Shown here: one piece after another, positions 46,133 through 55,534 of the stretch
How positions within the stretch are numbered: position 1 is the first letter of the stretch
How the letters are laid out: each line of letters starts with the position of its first letter
Origin: Betaproteobacteria bacterium Ga0077532
GTDB lineage: Bacteria > Pseudomonadota > Gammaproteobacteria > Burkholderiales > Ga0077523
DNA length: 64,000 nucleotides
NCBI GenBank assembly: GCA_001464895.1
Contig: LNEE01000013.1
Coordinates: forward strand, 62,001-126,000
Direction: 5' to 3'
Position numbers and translations under genes: made by a program
Notes under the pieces: model-generated
Told to the model about the DNA's origin: nothing
Databases searched by the model: none
What the model saw: only the letters and a program-made list of their open reading frames with translations

Positions 46133-46172
46133 CAGCACCAATCGATTTCACCTACCAGACAAAGGATTCCCC

Positions 46173-46658
46173 ATGAATGCCGCCAAGACACCCGCACCAG
46201 ACAAGGCGAAGAGCGAAGCCAAGGACGCCATTGCGCTCCTGAAGGCTGACCACGAGGCTGTGAGACAGATGTTTGCCGAGTACGAGGAAGCCCGTTCCAG
46301 CGCGAAGCGAAAGGTGCTGATCGCGGAGATCTGCACGGCGCTCACCGTGCACGCGCAGATCGAGGAAGAGATCTTCTACCCAGCGGTCAAGGCGGCCCTC
46401 AAGGACAAGCTGCTGGTGCCTGAAGCCACGGTGGAGCACGCCGGCGTGAAGGATCTGATCGACCAGATTCTCGCTATCGAGCCCGGCGGCGAGATGTACG
46501 AGGCCAAGGTCAAGGTTCTGTCGGAGTACGTGAAGCATCACGTCAAGGAGGAGCACACCGAGATGTTCCCCAAGGCCAAGGCATCGTCACTCGACATGGT
46601 CGCGCTCGGGGCGAAGCTGGCCGCACGCAAGGAGGACCTGCTGGCTCGGGAAGCTTGA
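46173..46658 (+). CDS. hemerythrin HHE-domain protein
   Basis: 161 residues. Diiron-site histidines and acidic residues are in LLKADHEAV, TVHAQIEEEIFYPAV, VEHAGVKDLI and VKHHVKEEHTEMFP, the usual four-helix HHE set. Such proteins sense or carry oxygen, nitric oxide or iron. Third gene of the 45047-46658 operon, and probably linked with the ferritin-like gene in iron/oxygen stress. Confidence 0.88.
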   Translation: MNAAKTPAPDKAKSEAKDAIALLKADHEAVRQMFAEYEEARSSAKRKVLIAEICTALTVHAQIEEEIFYPAVKAALKDKLLVPEATVEHAGVKDLIDQILAIEPGGEMYEAKVKVLSEYVKHHVKEEHTEMFPKAKASSLDMVALGAKLAARKEDLLAREA

Positions 46659-46836
46659 GACGATCGCAGATATGAATCTGGTCCACTCTCTTGCGGCTGA
46701 GCCCGATGGCGCCCATACGTTCCCTGTTCGCTGGAGGCCGGATGCAGTTCCTTTCCGCGTTTGCGCGTTCGGAACTCGTGAGGGGCCGCCGTCCGCGGTC
46801 CGGTCCGCGCGTAGGCAACAGCAATGGAGGTGCAAT

Positions 46837-47016
46837 ATGACCAGTCCCTGGTTGAAGGTGAACCCCTTCGCGAGCATCTGGCTGAACACTGCGAGACGCG
46901 TTGCAGGCGCCTTGCGTGGCCACGACGTCCCAAAGGGCGGGCGACATTGGAAGGCGGGTACTGCCGCGTCGACGTCACCCCGTTCGCCCAAGGACACGCT
47001 TGGATCCAGGCACTGA
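46837..47016 (+). CDS. small protein, probably truncated or frameshifted
   Basis: 59 residues from ATG 46837, seven bases after GGAGG, a strong start. The N-terminus MTSPWLKVNPFASIWLNTARRVAGALRG looks like small proteobacterial proteins beginning with an NPF.S.WL segment. The last ~30 residues are low-complexity and unlike such proteins. A neighbouring frame (46824-47033) also reads well, so the 3' part may have shifted frame. Function unknown. Confidence 0.5.
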   Translation: MTSPWLKVNPFASIWLNTARRVAGALRGHDVPKGGRHWKAGTAASTSPRSPKDTLGSRH

Positions 47017-47036
47017 CCCTCCCGCGAACCTGACTC

Positions 47037-48320
47037 ATGCGCGGAACGCCGTGGTGCTTGCTGGTTGCAGGAGGTGTCGCCAGCCTCTGTCTGGTGATCG
47101 GTCTCCTGGTGTCGAACTTCCTCGGGGGCGAAACAAAGATCGAACGGCGCATCGAGAGACTCTACGCGTTGGACGACCCCCGGTTCATGCACGAGATCGG
47201 CATCCTTCTGGGGCTGCCGTTCGTGCACGGAACGAAAGCGCGGGCCCTGCTGAATGGTGACGAGATCTTCCCGCCCATGCTGGCGGCGATTCGGGCAGCC
47301 CGGGTGTCCATCACCTTCGAGACCTACATCTACTGGTCGGGTGAGGTCGGCCAAGCGTTCGCCGACGCCCTGGCGGAGCGCGCGCGCCAGGGAGTGAAGG
47401 TTCATGTGCTGCTCGACTGGGTCGGTAGCGCAAAGATGGACGAAAGTCTGCTGGCGGTGATGGCTGACTCCGGGGTGCAGATCCGGCGCTTTCATCCGCC
47501 GCACTGGTCGCACCTTGGGCGGATGAACAATCGGACCCACCGCAAGCTTCTCATCGTCGACGGGCGGATGGGGTTCACCGGCGGCGTTGGTGTCGCGCCT
47601 CCATGGACCGGCCGTGCACAGGATCCAGCCCACTGGCGGGACACGCATTTCGAGGTGGAAGGCCCAGTGGTGGCGCAGATGCAGTCGGTCTTCATCGACA
47701 ACTGGATCAAGGTCACGGGCGACCTTCTCCATGGCGCCGCCTACTTCCCGGTGCTCGTGCCAGCGGGGCAGGCGATGGCGCAGATGTTCAGCAGCTCACC
47801 CAGTGGCGGCAGCGAGAGCATGCAGCTGATGTACCTGCTCGCCGTGACCTCGGCATCGCGTTCCATCGACATCTCCGCTGCGTACTTCGTCCCGGATGCG
47901 CTGACGCTGCGAGCGCTCGTGGCCGCGCTCGAGCGCGGGGTCAGGTTGCGCATCGTGCTGCCAGGCAAACATATCGACAGCGACGCCGTCCGCAATGCGT
48001 CACGGGCGACCTGGGGTGCGCTGCTCCGCGCCGGCGCCACCATCGCCGAGTACGAACCGACCATGTACCACTGCAAGCTCATGATCGTGGACGGGCTGCT
48101 CACCTCGGTCGGGTCGACCAACTTCGACAACCGGTCCTTCCGGCTCAATGACGAAGCGACGTTGAACATTTTCGATCAGCGGTTCGCCGCCATCCAGACC
48201 GCGACGTTCGAAGCCGATCTGGCGCTCTCGCAGCGCGTGACGTATGCGCAGTGGCTGGCTCGTCCCGCACGAGAGCGGGTCGGCGAGTGGTTTGCCTCGG
48301 TGATCGGCTCGCAACTCTGA
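47037..48320 (+). CDS. cardiolipin synthase-like phospholipase D family protein
   Basis: 427 residues. One N-terminal membrane segment (LLVAGGVASLCLVIGLLV) is followed by two PLD active-site motifs, HRKLLIVDGRMGFTGG (about 160) and HCKLMIVDGLLTSVGSTNFDNRS (about 345). The second carries His-x-Lys-x4-Asp, and FETYIYWSGEVG and VHVLLDWVGS are family-typical. It likely condenses phosphatidylglycerol to cardiolipin, or is a related transphosphatidylase at the inner membrane. It is about 55 residues shorter than E. coli ClsA (one anchor instead of two), closer to ClsB. Confidence 0.87.
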   Translation: MRGTPWCLLVAGGVASLCLVIGLLVSNFLGGETKIERRIERLYALDDPRFMHEIGILLGLPFVHGTKARALLNGDEIFPPMLAAIRAARVSITFETYIYWSGEVGQAFADALAERARQGVKVHVLLDWVGSAKMDESLLAVMADSGVQIRRFHPPHWSHLGRMNNRTHRKLLIVDGRMGFTGGVGVAPPWTGRAQDPAHWRDTHFEVEGPVVAQMQSVFIDNWIKVTGDLLHGAAYFPVLVPAGQAMAQMFSSSPSGGSESMQLMYLLAVTSASRSIDISAAYFVPDALTLRALVAALERGVRLRIVLPGKHIDSDAVRNASRATWGALLRAGATIAEYEPTMYHCKLMIVDGLLTSVGSTNFDNRSFRLNDEATLNIFDQRFAAIQTATFEADLALSQRVTYAQWLARPARERVGEWFASVIGSQL

Positions 48321-48323
48321 GCG

Positions 48324-48339
48324 TGTTCGGCGCCGTACA
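48324..48339 (+). promoter_or_regulatory. candidate island operator, near-perfect palindrome
   Basis: TGTTCGGCGCCGTACA differs from a perfect 16-bp palindrome at one pair and is followed by GACC. It lies 88 bases before the ATG at 48427. The TGT-N10-ACA layout fits a dimeric Crp/Fnr-type helix-turn-helix site. Confidence 0.55.
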
Positions 48340-48426
48340 GACCTGTCCTCGACCCAGCAACACCATCCTCCCTCGAGTCCCGTGCATCTCGTGCGAGACG
48401 GAAAGAATCACTCAGGAGGGCTTCTC

Positions 48427-48696
48427 ATGAACTTCATCATCTGGCTGATCGTCGGCGGTCTCATTGGTTGGCTTGCCAGCATGCTGATGAAGACCAACGA
48501 CCAGCAGGGCATGTTGCTCAACGTCGTCGTAGGCGTCGTGGGTGCCATGGTGGCCGGCTGGTTCGTCTCGCCGCTCGTCGGCGTCGGGACCATCAACCAG
48601 GACAACTTCAGCCTCCCCGGAATGCTCGTGTCGTTCGTCGGCGCAGTCATTCTTCTTGCGATCGTGAACCTGTTCCGACGCGGCGCCGTGCGCTGA
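48427..48696 (+). CDS. GlsB/YeaQ/YmgE-family membrane protein
   Basis: 89 residues from ATG 48427 after CAGGAGGGCTTCTC. Three hydrophobic segments: IIWLIVGGLIGWLASMLM, NVVVGVVGAMVAGWFV and MLVSFVGAVILLAIVNLF. The GG.IGWLA and N...G..GA..G motifs mark the transglycosylase-associated/GlsB family, stress-induced inner-membrane proteins of unknown mechanism. Probably co-transcribed with 48737. Confidence 0.9.
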   Translation: MNFIIWLIVGGLIGWLASMLMKTNDQQGMLLNVVVGVVGAMVAGWFVSPLVGVGTINQDNFSLPGMLVSFVGAVILLAIVNLFRRGAVR

Positions 48697-48736
48697 TCGC
48701 CAGCACCGCCATACATCCCACATTCAAGGAAGCGCC

Positions 48737-49222
48737 ATGAACAACATCAACGAAAGATCTGAAGACGACAACAACCAGGACCCCATCACGGGCGAACCGG
48801 GTGCGCACCCGGTCGGTACCGGCGTCGGCGCCGCATTGGGTGGCGTCGCTGCCGGGGCTGCAGTGGGGACGGTCGCGGGACCGGTCGGAACGGTCATCGG
48901 TGCCGCGGTGGGCGCCGTGGTCGGCGGGCTGACTGGAAAGGGGGTCGCGGAAGCCATCGATCCGACGGAGGAGGACCAGTACTGGCGCGAGCACTACAGC
49001 ACCCGGGACTACGTCGAGACCGGAACGACCTATGAAGACTATGGGCCGGCGTATGGACTGGGCGTCGATGCCTACAGGCGGTATCCGGGGCGGACGTTCG
49101 AGGACGTCGAGCCCGAGATCTCGCGGGAGTGGAGCGAGGGCACGCGGGCATCCACGCTGCGCTGGGACAGTGCCCGGCATGCGGCAAGAGACGCATGGAA
49201 CCGCGTGGACGGCCACGGCTGA
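48737..49222 (+). CDS. glycine-zipper stress protein, hypothetical
   Basis: 161 residues. Residues ~27-68 form a Gly/Ala zipper (VGAALGGVAAGAAVGTVAG and onward) that could insert in a membrane. A tyrosine/acidic C-terminal part (YWREHYSTRDYVETG...YGPAYGLGVDAYRRYPGR) has the look of general stress proteins. There is no signal peptide. AAGGAAG lies before the ATG. It appears to follow the GlsB-type gene in one transcript. Activity is unknown. Confidence 0.78.
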   Translation: MNNINERSEDDNNQDPITGEPGAHPVGTGVGAALGGVAAGAAVGTVAGPVGTVIGAAVGAVVGGLTGKGVAEAIDPTEEDQYWREHYSTRDYVETGTTYEDYGPAYGLGVDAYRRYPGRTFEDVEPEISREWSEGTRASTLRWDSARHAARDAWNRVDGHG

Positions 49223-49374
49223 CGCGTTTCACTGCCACGGCCGACATGGTCGTCGCAGGCATGCCGTAACCGCATCCCTGGTGAGTCCGGACGAGAGATC
49301 GGTCGGGCTCGCAGGAGCTTCCGCCGCCATGCGGTCCCCGCAAATCCTGATCACGCTCTCGTTGGAGGACCACC

Positions 49375-51780
49375 ATGAAAAAAATGACGTCGCCCCCCAG
49401 ACCGGCCAGAACTTCCGGCGAACCCAAGCCCGTCCCGCCGTTCCCGAATGTTCCCGTCGGGCAGCCGCTCGCCGAGGCCGACCCCGTCATGGCGCAGGTC
49501 GAAGGCGCCCAGGCCCTGGTCGCGTCCGTGCCCCACAACGCGCTCAATGCGCGCGACTTCGGTCGCGACAGCGCGCTGAATCCGCCGATCGGCCTGGCGT
49601 CGGACTCCCAGCCCGCCCCACTGTCGGCGAGCACGCTGAGTGAGGTCAATGTGAGCGCCAAGACGGGGGCTCCTGCGTTGCCCGGCGAGCACGCCATGGA
49701 TGGGCAGATTGCACAGGCGCGCATCGATGGTTCCAAGTGTGTGCTGACGACCAATCAGGGGGTGCCGATCGCCGACAACCAGAACTCGCTGAAAGCCGGG
49801 CTGCGCGGGCCGACGCTCCTCGAAGACTTCATCCTGCGCGAGAAGATCACGCACTTCGATCACGAGCGCATTCCGGAGCGCATCGTTCACGCGCGCGGTT
49901 CGGCGGCGCATGGTTACTTCGAAGCCTATGACGCACTCCCGGATCTGACCTGCGCGGCGCCGTTCGCCAAGGCGGGAAAGGTGACGCCGGTGTTCGTGCG
50001 TTTCTCCACGGTGGCTGGTGAGCGCGGCTCGGTCGACACGGCACGCGACGTACGGGGCTTCGCGGTGAAGTTCTACACCGATGAGGGGACGTGGGACCTG
50101 GTCGGCAACAACATGCCTGTCTTCTTCATCCAGGACGCGATGAAGTTCCCCGACCTCGTGCATGCGGTGAAACCGGAGCCGCATCACGGCATGCCGCAGG
50201 CGGCCTCGGCGCACGACACCTTCTGGGATTTCGCCTCGCTGTCTCCCGAGACCACCCACATGCTGATGTGGGTGATGTCCGACCGGGCCATTCCGCGCAG
50301 TTTTCGCATGATGCAGGGCTTCGGCGTGCACACCTTCCGGCTGGTCACCGCCGATGGCGCCTCGCAGTTCGTGAAGTTCCACTGGACGCCCAAGCTCGGC
50401 ACGCATTCCCTGGTGTGGGACGAGGCGGCGAAGATCGCGGGTGCCGACAGCGACTTTCATCGACGCGATCTGTGGGAGGCCATCGAGTCGGGCGAGTACC
50501 CGGAGTGGGAACTGGGCATGCAAGTGTTCAGCGAGGAAGAGGCCGAAGCCTTCAGTTTCGATGTGCTCGACGCGACGAAGCTCATCCCCGAGGAACTGGT
50601 GCCGGTCCGGCCGGTGGGACGGATGGTGCTGAACCGCAACCCCGACAACTTCTTCGCCGAGACCGAGCAGGTGGCGTTCTGCACCGCGCATGTCGTTCCC
50701 GGCATCGATTTCAGCAACGACCCGCTGCTCGCCGGGCGACATCACTCGTACATCGACACGCAGATCACACGCCTGGGGGGCGCCAACTTCCACGAGCTGC
50801 CGATCAACGCGTCGCTTGCCACGGTCTCGAACAATCAGCGCGACGGCATCCACCGACAAGCGGTGCATCGGGGTCGCGTGGCGTACGAGCCCAACTCGCT
50901 GGGCGGGGGCTGCCCGTTCCAGGCAGGGGGTGCCGGCTTCGTGTCGTTCCCGCAACCCACCGAGGGCGAGAAGCTTCGCGGCAAGCCCGAGAAGTTCGCG
51001 GACCACTACACCCAGGCGACGCTGTTCTACGAAAGCCAGACCGAGGTCGAGCGGGCACACATCGTCGGCGCCTTCCGCTTCGAGCTGAGCAAGCTGACGG
51101 TGCCCGCCATTCGCGAGCGCATGGTGGCGTCGCTCGTCAACGTGTCTTCGGAACTGGCAGGGGAAGTGGCGGACGGTCTGGGTATCGCGGTTCCCGCCGC
51201 GATGCCGCGTGCGCTCGAGAAGCCCAACACACCCGAGGTGACCGTTTCGGCGGCGCTTTCGCAGAAGGCGTTTCCCGGCGACGGCGGAATCCGCACACGC
51301 AAGGTGGCACTGCTGGCGGCCCATGGGGTGACCGGGGCCCCGATCCTGGCGTTGGCGGCTGCGTTGCGGGAGGCCGGGGCCGTCTGTGCCGTCGTCGCAG
51401 CGCGTCTTGGTGCTGTCGAGACATCGGACGGTGAAGCCCTCGAGGCCACCGCCAGCTTCGAGAACGCCCCGCCGGTATTGTTCGATGCCGTGGTGTTGCC
51501 TGACGGGGAGGTGGGCGTGAACTCGCTGCTGATCCTCGCCCAGGCGGTCGAGTTCGTGACGCTGCAGTTCCGCCACGGCAAGACCCTGCTCGCGCTGGGC
51601 GCCTCGAAATCATTGCTCGACCGTGCGGGCGTCGAGGCCGTGCTCCCGTCCGGGGAAGCGGATCCCGGGGTGCTGGTGGCCGAATCCGTTGCTGATGCCA
51701 AGGGTGTCTCCGCGCGCTTCATCGAGGCCATCGGCATGCATCGCCACCCGGCTCGCGAGACCGATCCGCCCGAGGTATGA
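49375..51780 (+). CDS. katE: large-subunit catalase HPII
   Basis: 801 residues with TGGAGG upstream. Catalase core residues are intact: distal His172 (RIVHARGS), Ser in RFSTVAGE, Asn245 (VGNNMP) and proximal heme-ligand Tyr459 (RHHSYIDTQ). The C-terminal ~150 residues form the class I glutamine-amidotransferase-like domain typical of HPII ([18 protein letters not shown]). The N-terminal arm is extended, as in E. coli HPII (753 residues). It decomposes H2O2 in the cytosol. A second, degenerate copy lies at 53.3 kb. Confidence 0.95.
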   Translation: MKKMTSPPRPARTSGEPKPVPPFPNVPVGQPLAEADPVMAQVEGAQALVASVPHNALNARDFGRDSALNPPIGLASDSQPAPLSASTLSEVNVSAKTGAPALPGEHAMDGQIAQARIDGSKCVLTTNQGVPIADNQNSLKAGLRGPTLLEDFILREKITHFDHERIPERIVHARGSAAHGYFEAYDALPDLTCAAPFAKAGKVTPVFVRFSTVAGERGSVDTARDVRGFAVKFYTDEGTWDLVGNNMPVFFIQDAMKFPDLVHAVKPEPHHGMPQAASAHDTFWDFASLSPETTHMLMWVMSDRAIPRSFRMMQGFGVHTFRLVTADGASQFVKFHWTPKLGTHSLVWDEAAKIAGADSDFHRRDLWEAIESGEYPEWELGMQVFSEEEAEAFSFDVLDATKLIPEELVPVRPVGRMVLNRNPDNFFAETEQVAFCTAHVVPGIDFSNDPLLAGRHHSYIDTQITRLGGANFHELPINASLATVSNNQRDGIHRQAVHRGRVAYEPNSLGGGCPFQAGGAGFVSFPQPTEGEKLRGKPEKFADHYTQATLFYESQTEVERAHIVGAFRFELSKLTVPAIRERMVASLVNVSSELAGEVADGLGIAVPAAMPRALEKPNTPEVTVSAALSQKAFPGDGGIRTRKVALLAAHGVTGAPILALAAALREAGAVCAVVAARLGAVETSDGEALEATASFENAPPVLFDAVVLPDGEVGVNSLLILAQAVEFVTLQFRHGKTLLALGASKSLLDRAGVEAVLPSGEADPGVLVAESVADAKGVSARFIEAIGMHRHPARETDPPEV

Positions 51781-52142
51781 GCCGCCTCCTCGATGCTCCG
51801 GCATCCGTGGACCGGGTCTCCTGGCCGCGAAGCTGCCGGCTGCCTGCGGAGGATGGGTCTGGCGGTGTGCCTGCACACCTGCCTTCGGACGAATCGTGCG
51901 GCGCGGCGCGTCTGTTCGGGGATGAACACGTTCGCCAGCGTCCCGCACCGCACAGACATCTTGCGCAGCGGGCTCGAAGATTCGGCCTCACAACCAGGTA
52001 CGTCAGGCGCAACCACCATGAAGGGCAAGCTTTCGATCTGCCGACCGACTCTCGCGAGAAATGGCGCGGCTGCCGACGCTCCCTTCCGTGCGAGAACAGC
52101 GCTTGGTCGCGAAGTCGATGCGCCGTACGCATCGAGGTTGGC
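51781..52142. other. intergenic region containing a palindrome
   Basis: About 360 bases after katE without a credible gene. It holds the palindrome at 51913 and otherwise nothing recognisable. Confidence 0.45.
51913..51928 (+). promoter_or_regulatory. candidate island operator
   Basis: TGTTCGGGGATGAACA: perfect TGTTC/GAACA arms around six bases, in the TGT-N10-ACA layout. It lies 214 bases before the ATG at 52143, farther than the other copies, so the promoter would have to be long-leadered. Confidence 0.5.
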
Positions 52143-52556
52143 ATGAGCAACTACCTCGCCGCGTATGCCGGCACCGCGTTCGTGCTGGTCGTTCTCGACA
52201 TGCTATGGCTGGGTGTGGTCGCGAAGCCCATCTATCAGCAGGCCATCGGCCACCTGATGGCTGCGAAGCCGAATGTCGGCGTCGCCGTCCTCTTCTACCT
52301 GATCTATGCGGCGGGCGTGGTGATCTTCGCCGTGTCGCCACAGCACCCCGGCTCGAGCTGGAGTGCGACGCTGATGATGGGGGCGCTGTTCGGCTTCTTC
52401 GCCTACGCCACCTACGACCTCACGAACCTGGCGACGCTGCGCGACTGGCCGTTGCGCCTGTCGCTGATCGACATGGCCTGGGGGACCGTGGTCACCATGG
52501 CTTCGGCCATCGGAGGGAAGTTTGCACTGCACTGGGCTGCGCGGGCGATGTCGTGA
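52143..52556 (+). CDS. DUF2177 membrane protein
   Basis: 137 residues with four hydrophobic segments. DUF2177 hallmarks: LDMLWLGVVAKPIYQQAIGHLM, ALFGFFAYATYDLTNLATLRDWPL and the C-terminal DMAWGTVVTMASAIGG. Function unknown. Typical in stress-gene clusters. Confidence 0.88.
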   Translation: MSNYLAAYAGTAFVLVVLDMLWLGVVAKPIYQQAIGHLMAAKPNVGVAVLFYLIYAAGVVIFAVSPQHPGSSWSATLMMGALFGFFAYATYDLTNLATLRDWPLRLSLIDMAWGTVVTMASAIGGKFALHWAARAMS

Positions 52557-52690
52557 AAAGCCCCGGCGCGCACCCTTGCCGCCACACGACACCACGCCGC
52601 GCCATGCCCTGTCACGGGCAGGCCCGGACCTCTTCGACGGGGAGCATCTCATGCCCCGTCGGGACCACCACTCATTTGGAAACCTTCACC

Positions 52691-52903
52691 ATGCCCATGA
52701 TCCATTTCCACAGATTCCACGATCCGAAGACCGACGTACGAGAGGACTTCGAACCCGGCGCGATACCCCTCGACCCCGACGAGGGCCCCGACACCTTTCC
52801 GCCGCAGGACGACCCCGATTTCGACCCTGACATCGACCACGGTCCGGACCAGATGCCTGGGCAGCGCGTGCGGCACTCGCTGGAGGTCGACGGATGGCCA
52901 TGA
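52691..52903 (+). CDS. small acidic hypothetical protein
   Basis: 70 residues, strongly acidic and Pro/Asp-rich (DPDEGPDTFPPQDDPDFDPDIDHGPDQMPGQ), probably disordered. Its 3' end overlaps the next gene by 10 bases. The Shine-Dalgarno is weak (GGAAA). The coding claim rests on the overlap and the biased but non-random composition. Confidence 0.5.
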   Translation: MPMIHFHRFHDPKTDVREDFEPGAIPLDPDEGPDTFPPQDDPDFDPDIDHGPDQMPGQRVRHSLEVDGWP

Positions 52904-53181
52904 CCCCGCGAGGCAGGCGTCCGGTCGGGCGCCAGAAGGGCACCCCCACACGTCGCACGAAAGCGCCGAACTCTCCCGTGGGTCTCCCGCTTCCCCATGA
53001 ACGCGACGAGTCCACAGCGACCACTCCGGATCCGCCGGACCCTGCCATGTTGCAGGCGAAGCGCGATATCGATGCAGGCATGGTGAACACCGACATGCGC
53101 GGAACTCCCGGGCAGGACGCGAACCTGCGTGCTCGTCTGGTCCCCGGGCCTGGCGGGACACCGCCGCCGACCGACGACTGA
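52894..53181 (+). CDS. small basic hypothetical protein of stress clusters
   Basis: 95 residues. A basic N-terminus (TPRGRRPVGRQKGTPTRRTK) is followed by VGLPLPHERDESTAT and a C-terminal block AKRDIDAGMVNTDMRGTPG. The LPHERDE segment and the late A..D...G.V.TD block resemble short proteins seen beside catalase and stress genes. No domain is known. The start overlaps the preceding gene. Confidence 0.6.
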   Translation: MAMTPRGRRPVGRQKGTPTRRTKAPNSPVGLPLPHERDESTATTPDPPDPAMLQAKRDIDAGMVNTDMRGTPGQDANLRARLVPGPGGTPPPTDD

Positions 53182-53295
53182 TCACGGCAGTCCCGGCTGC
53201 CTCCCCGCCGTCGTTCCGCTGGCGTGATGCGCTCGAGCGCCGACGCACGGATCGGCCACGCACGTTCGGTATCAAGAGACCCAGGACCCCAGATC

Positions 53296-55386
53296 ATGAA
53301 GAGCAAGCGCGACGTCGACCACGCGACACGCAACAGACCATCGTCCGAGCACCATTCCCCGGCGGCGTGGCCTGCCGCGGCGCAGTTCCGTGGTTCGGCA
53401 ATGCCGTTCGCCACGAATGACGACGGTCCCTTCCGTGCGGACCGACACGCGCCGGGGGCAGGGGCGATCACGCCCGCACGCGGTTCGGCGGCCCACGGCT
53501 ACTTCGAGGCCTACAGGTCGATGGCGACGTTCACCCGGGCCGCGCCGTTCCAGGCTGCCGGGAAGATCACGCCCGTGTTCACGCGCTTCTGGACCGCGGC
53601 CGGGGACCGCAACGCCACGGACACCGCTCGCGACATCCGCGGCTTCGCCGTCAAGTTCTTCACGGACGAAGGCAACTGGGACCTGGTCGGCAACAGCATT
53701 CCGGTGATCTTCACTCAGGCCGCCATGGAGTTCCCCGACCCGGTGGATGCGGTGAGGTCCGCGTCGCACCCCGGCATGCCACCGGGCCCGTCGGCACGGG
53801 ACAACTTCTGGGACTGCGCCTCGCTGAGCCCCGAGTCCACGCATACGCTGATGTGGGTGATGTCCGACCGCGGCATTCCGCGCAGTCTGCGGATGATGCA
53901 GCGCTTCGGCGTGCACACGTACAGGCTCTTCAATGCAAAGGGCGAGTCCCACTTCGTCAAGTTCCACTGGAAGCCCAAGCTCGGTACGCACTCGCTGGTG
54001 TGGGACGAAGCCGTGAAGATCTCGGGCGTCGACCCCGACTTCCATCGCCGCGATCTGTGGGAGGCGATCGAGTCCGGTGAGTACCCGGAATGGGAACTCG
54101 GTCTGCAGATCTTCACCGCGGATCAGGCAGCAGCCTTCACCTTCGATGTCCTCGATGCGACCAAGCTCGTCCCCGAAGAACTGGTGCCGGTGACACCTGT
54201 GGGCCGCATGTTGCTCGATCGGAATCCCGAACTGCCTGTCGCGGGAGGAGGGCGGGCGGTGTTCGGAAGTGCGCAGGTCGTGCCTGGCATCGATACGAGC
54301 AGCGCGCCGTTGCCTGCCGGTCGCGTTCACGCGTCTCTCGACGCGCAGGGTCTGGGGCACAGGGGAGACAAAGCCCGCGAGTTTCCGCGAACCTCGACGT
54401 GGCCCGACGCCCTCCCTGAGCGCGTCGCTGCAGAGAGCCGGGCGACCAATGGTGCGAATGTTGGGAAAGGTGGGAAAGGTACGCTTGGTGAGGACGGCGC
54501 GAACGGTGACCGCAGTGGCTGCCTGTTCCAGCCCGGCCCCGCTGGCGGCATCTCGTTCGTTCAGCGGGGTGATGCCGATGAACCGCGCGGCAAGCCCGAG
54601 ACCTTTGCCGACTACTACACCCAGGCGAGCTTGTTCTACGAGAGCCAGACGCCGGTCGAGAAGGCGCATATCGTGGGCGGCTTTCGCTTCGAACTGAGCA
54701 AGCTGACGGTTCCCGCGATCCGAGAGCGAATGCTGGCGTCGCTCGTCAACGTCTCCCGCGAACTCGCTGCAAGCGTTGCCGCAGGGCTTGGCATCGCCGT
54801 TCCCAAGGCAATGCCAACGGTGCTGGCGCATCTCGCCAATCCCGAAGTCACCTCGTCGGCCGCACTGTCGCTGACCGCCCTGCCGGGGGATGGCGGCATC
54901 CGCTCACGCAGCGTCGCCATCCTCGTCGCAGACGGCATGGATGGGCCGTCGATTGCCGCCGTGCGTACCGCGCTTCTGGCCGCTGGTGCCAGGACACACC
55001 TCATCGCGCCGCGGCTCGGCAGGGTGAAGCCCACCAGCGGTGTGCCGTTCGACGCCACGGGAACGCTCGAGAACTCTGCGCCCGTCCTCTTCGATGGACT
55101 CGTGCTTTCGGACGGCATCGACGGCGTCTCGGCGCTCGGCGCGCGGGTCGAGGTGATGGACTTCGTGTCGAACCAGTACCGGCATGGCAAGACGATCCTC
55201 GCGCTCGGTGCGTCGAAGGCGCTCATCGACCGGGCGGGCATCTCGACGACGCTGCCCAATGGCAGCCCAGACCCGGGCATCGTGATGGGGGCGTCGGCCA
55301 CTGCCGAGCAGTCGGTTGCCGATTTCATCGCTGCGCTGGGCAGGCACCGCCACCCCGAACGCGAGGCGGACGCGCTGGTGTCCTGA
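53296..55386 (+). CDS. catalase-like protein lacking heme-pocket residues (pseudo-catalase)
   Basis: 696 residues from ATG 53296; other in-frame starts lie upstream. It is collinear with katE through most of the barrel and the entire C-terminal amidotransferase-like domain. However, the distal His is Pro60 (AITPARGS), the neighbouring Ser is Trp99 (RFWTAAGD) and the proximal Tyr ligand is Ser347 (RVHASLDAQ), while Asn133 remains. The N-terminal arm containing the FDHERIPE stretch is also gone, and ~80 residues around the Tyr are scrambled. The frame is intact over 2 kb, arguing against a simple pseudogene. It probably does not bind heme normally; any function is structural or regulatory (inference). 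Confidence 0.85.
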   Translation: MKSKRDVDHATRNRPSSEHHSPAAWPAAAQFRGSAMPFATNDDGPFRADRHAPGAGAITPARGSAAHGYFEAYRSMATFTRAAPFQAAGKITPVFTRFWTAAGDRNATDTARDIRGFAVKFFTDEGNWDLVGNSIPVIFTQAAMEFPDPVDAVRSASHPGMPPGPSARDNFWDCASLSPESTHTLMWVMSDRGIPRSLRMMQRFGVHTYRLFNAKGESHFVKFHWKPKLGTHSLVWDEAVKISGVDPDFHRRDLWEAIESGEYPEWELGLQIFTADQAAAFTFDVLDATKLVPEELVPVTPVGRMLLDRNPELPVAGGGRAVFGSAQVVPGIDTSSAPLPAGRVHASLDAQGLGHRGDKAREFPRTSTWPDALPERVAAESRATNGANVGKGGKGTLGEDGANGDRSGCLFQPGPAGGISFVQRGDADEPRGKPETFADYYTQASLFYESQTPVEKAHIVGGFRFELSKLTVPAIRERMLASLVNVSRELAASVAAGLGIAVPKAMPTVLAHLANPEVTSSAALSLTALPGDGGIRSRSVAILVADGMDGPSIAAVRTALLAAGARTHLIAPRLGRVKPTSGVPFDATGTLENSAPVLFDGLVLSDGIDGVSALGARVEVMDFVSNQYRHGKTILALGASKALIDRAGISTTLPNGSPDPGIVMGASATAEQSVADFIAALGRHRHPEREADALVS

Positions 55387-55534
55387 GCAGAATCGTTCGA
55401 CGGGAGGCGGAGGCTAGGGGGCGCGGCTGGCGATCGCGTGGCACCTCCGTGTTGTCACCGCGTTTCGTCCTGCCCCGCTGTCACCCGCTGACGTACCATC
55501 CCCGGCACCACAACGAGTCCATCGGGGAGGGACC

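Noticed and set aside
46824..47033. 69-residue frame with a LEGGYCRV segment resembling the start of GNAT acetyltransferases
   Set aside because: Too short, no acetyl-CoA motif, and the overlapping frame at 46837 has the better start site; kept only as a frameshift hint.
49351..51576. 741-residue minus-strand frame opposite katE
   Set aside because: Shadow of a GC-rich gene; no family resemblance.
53296..55386. Calling the second catalase a plain pseudogene
   Set aside because: No stop or frameshift in 2 kb and a well-conserved C-terminal domain; described as a pseudoenzyme instead.
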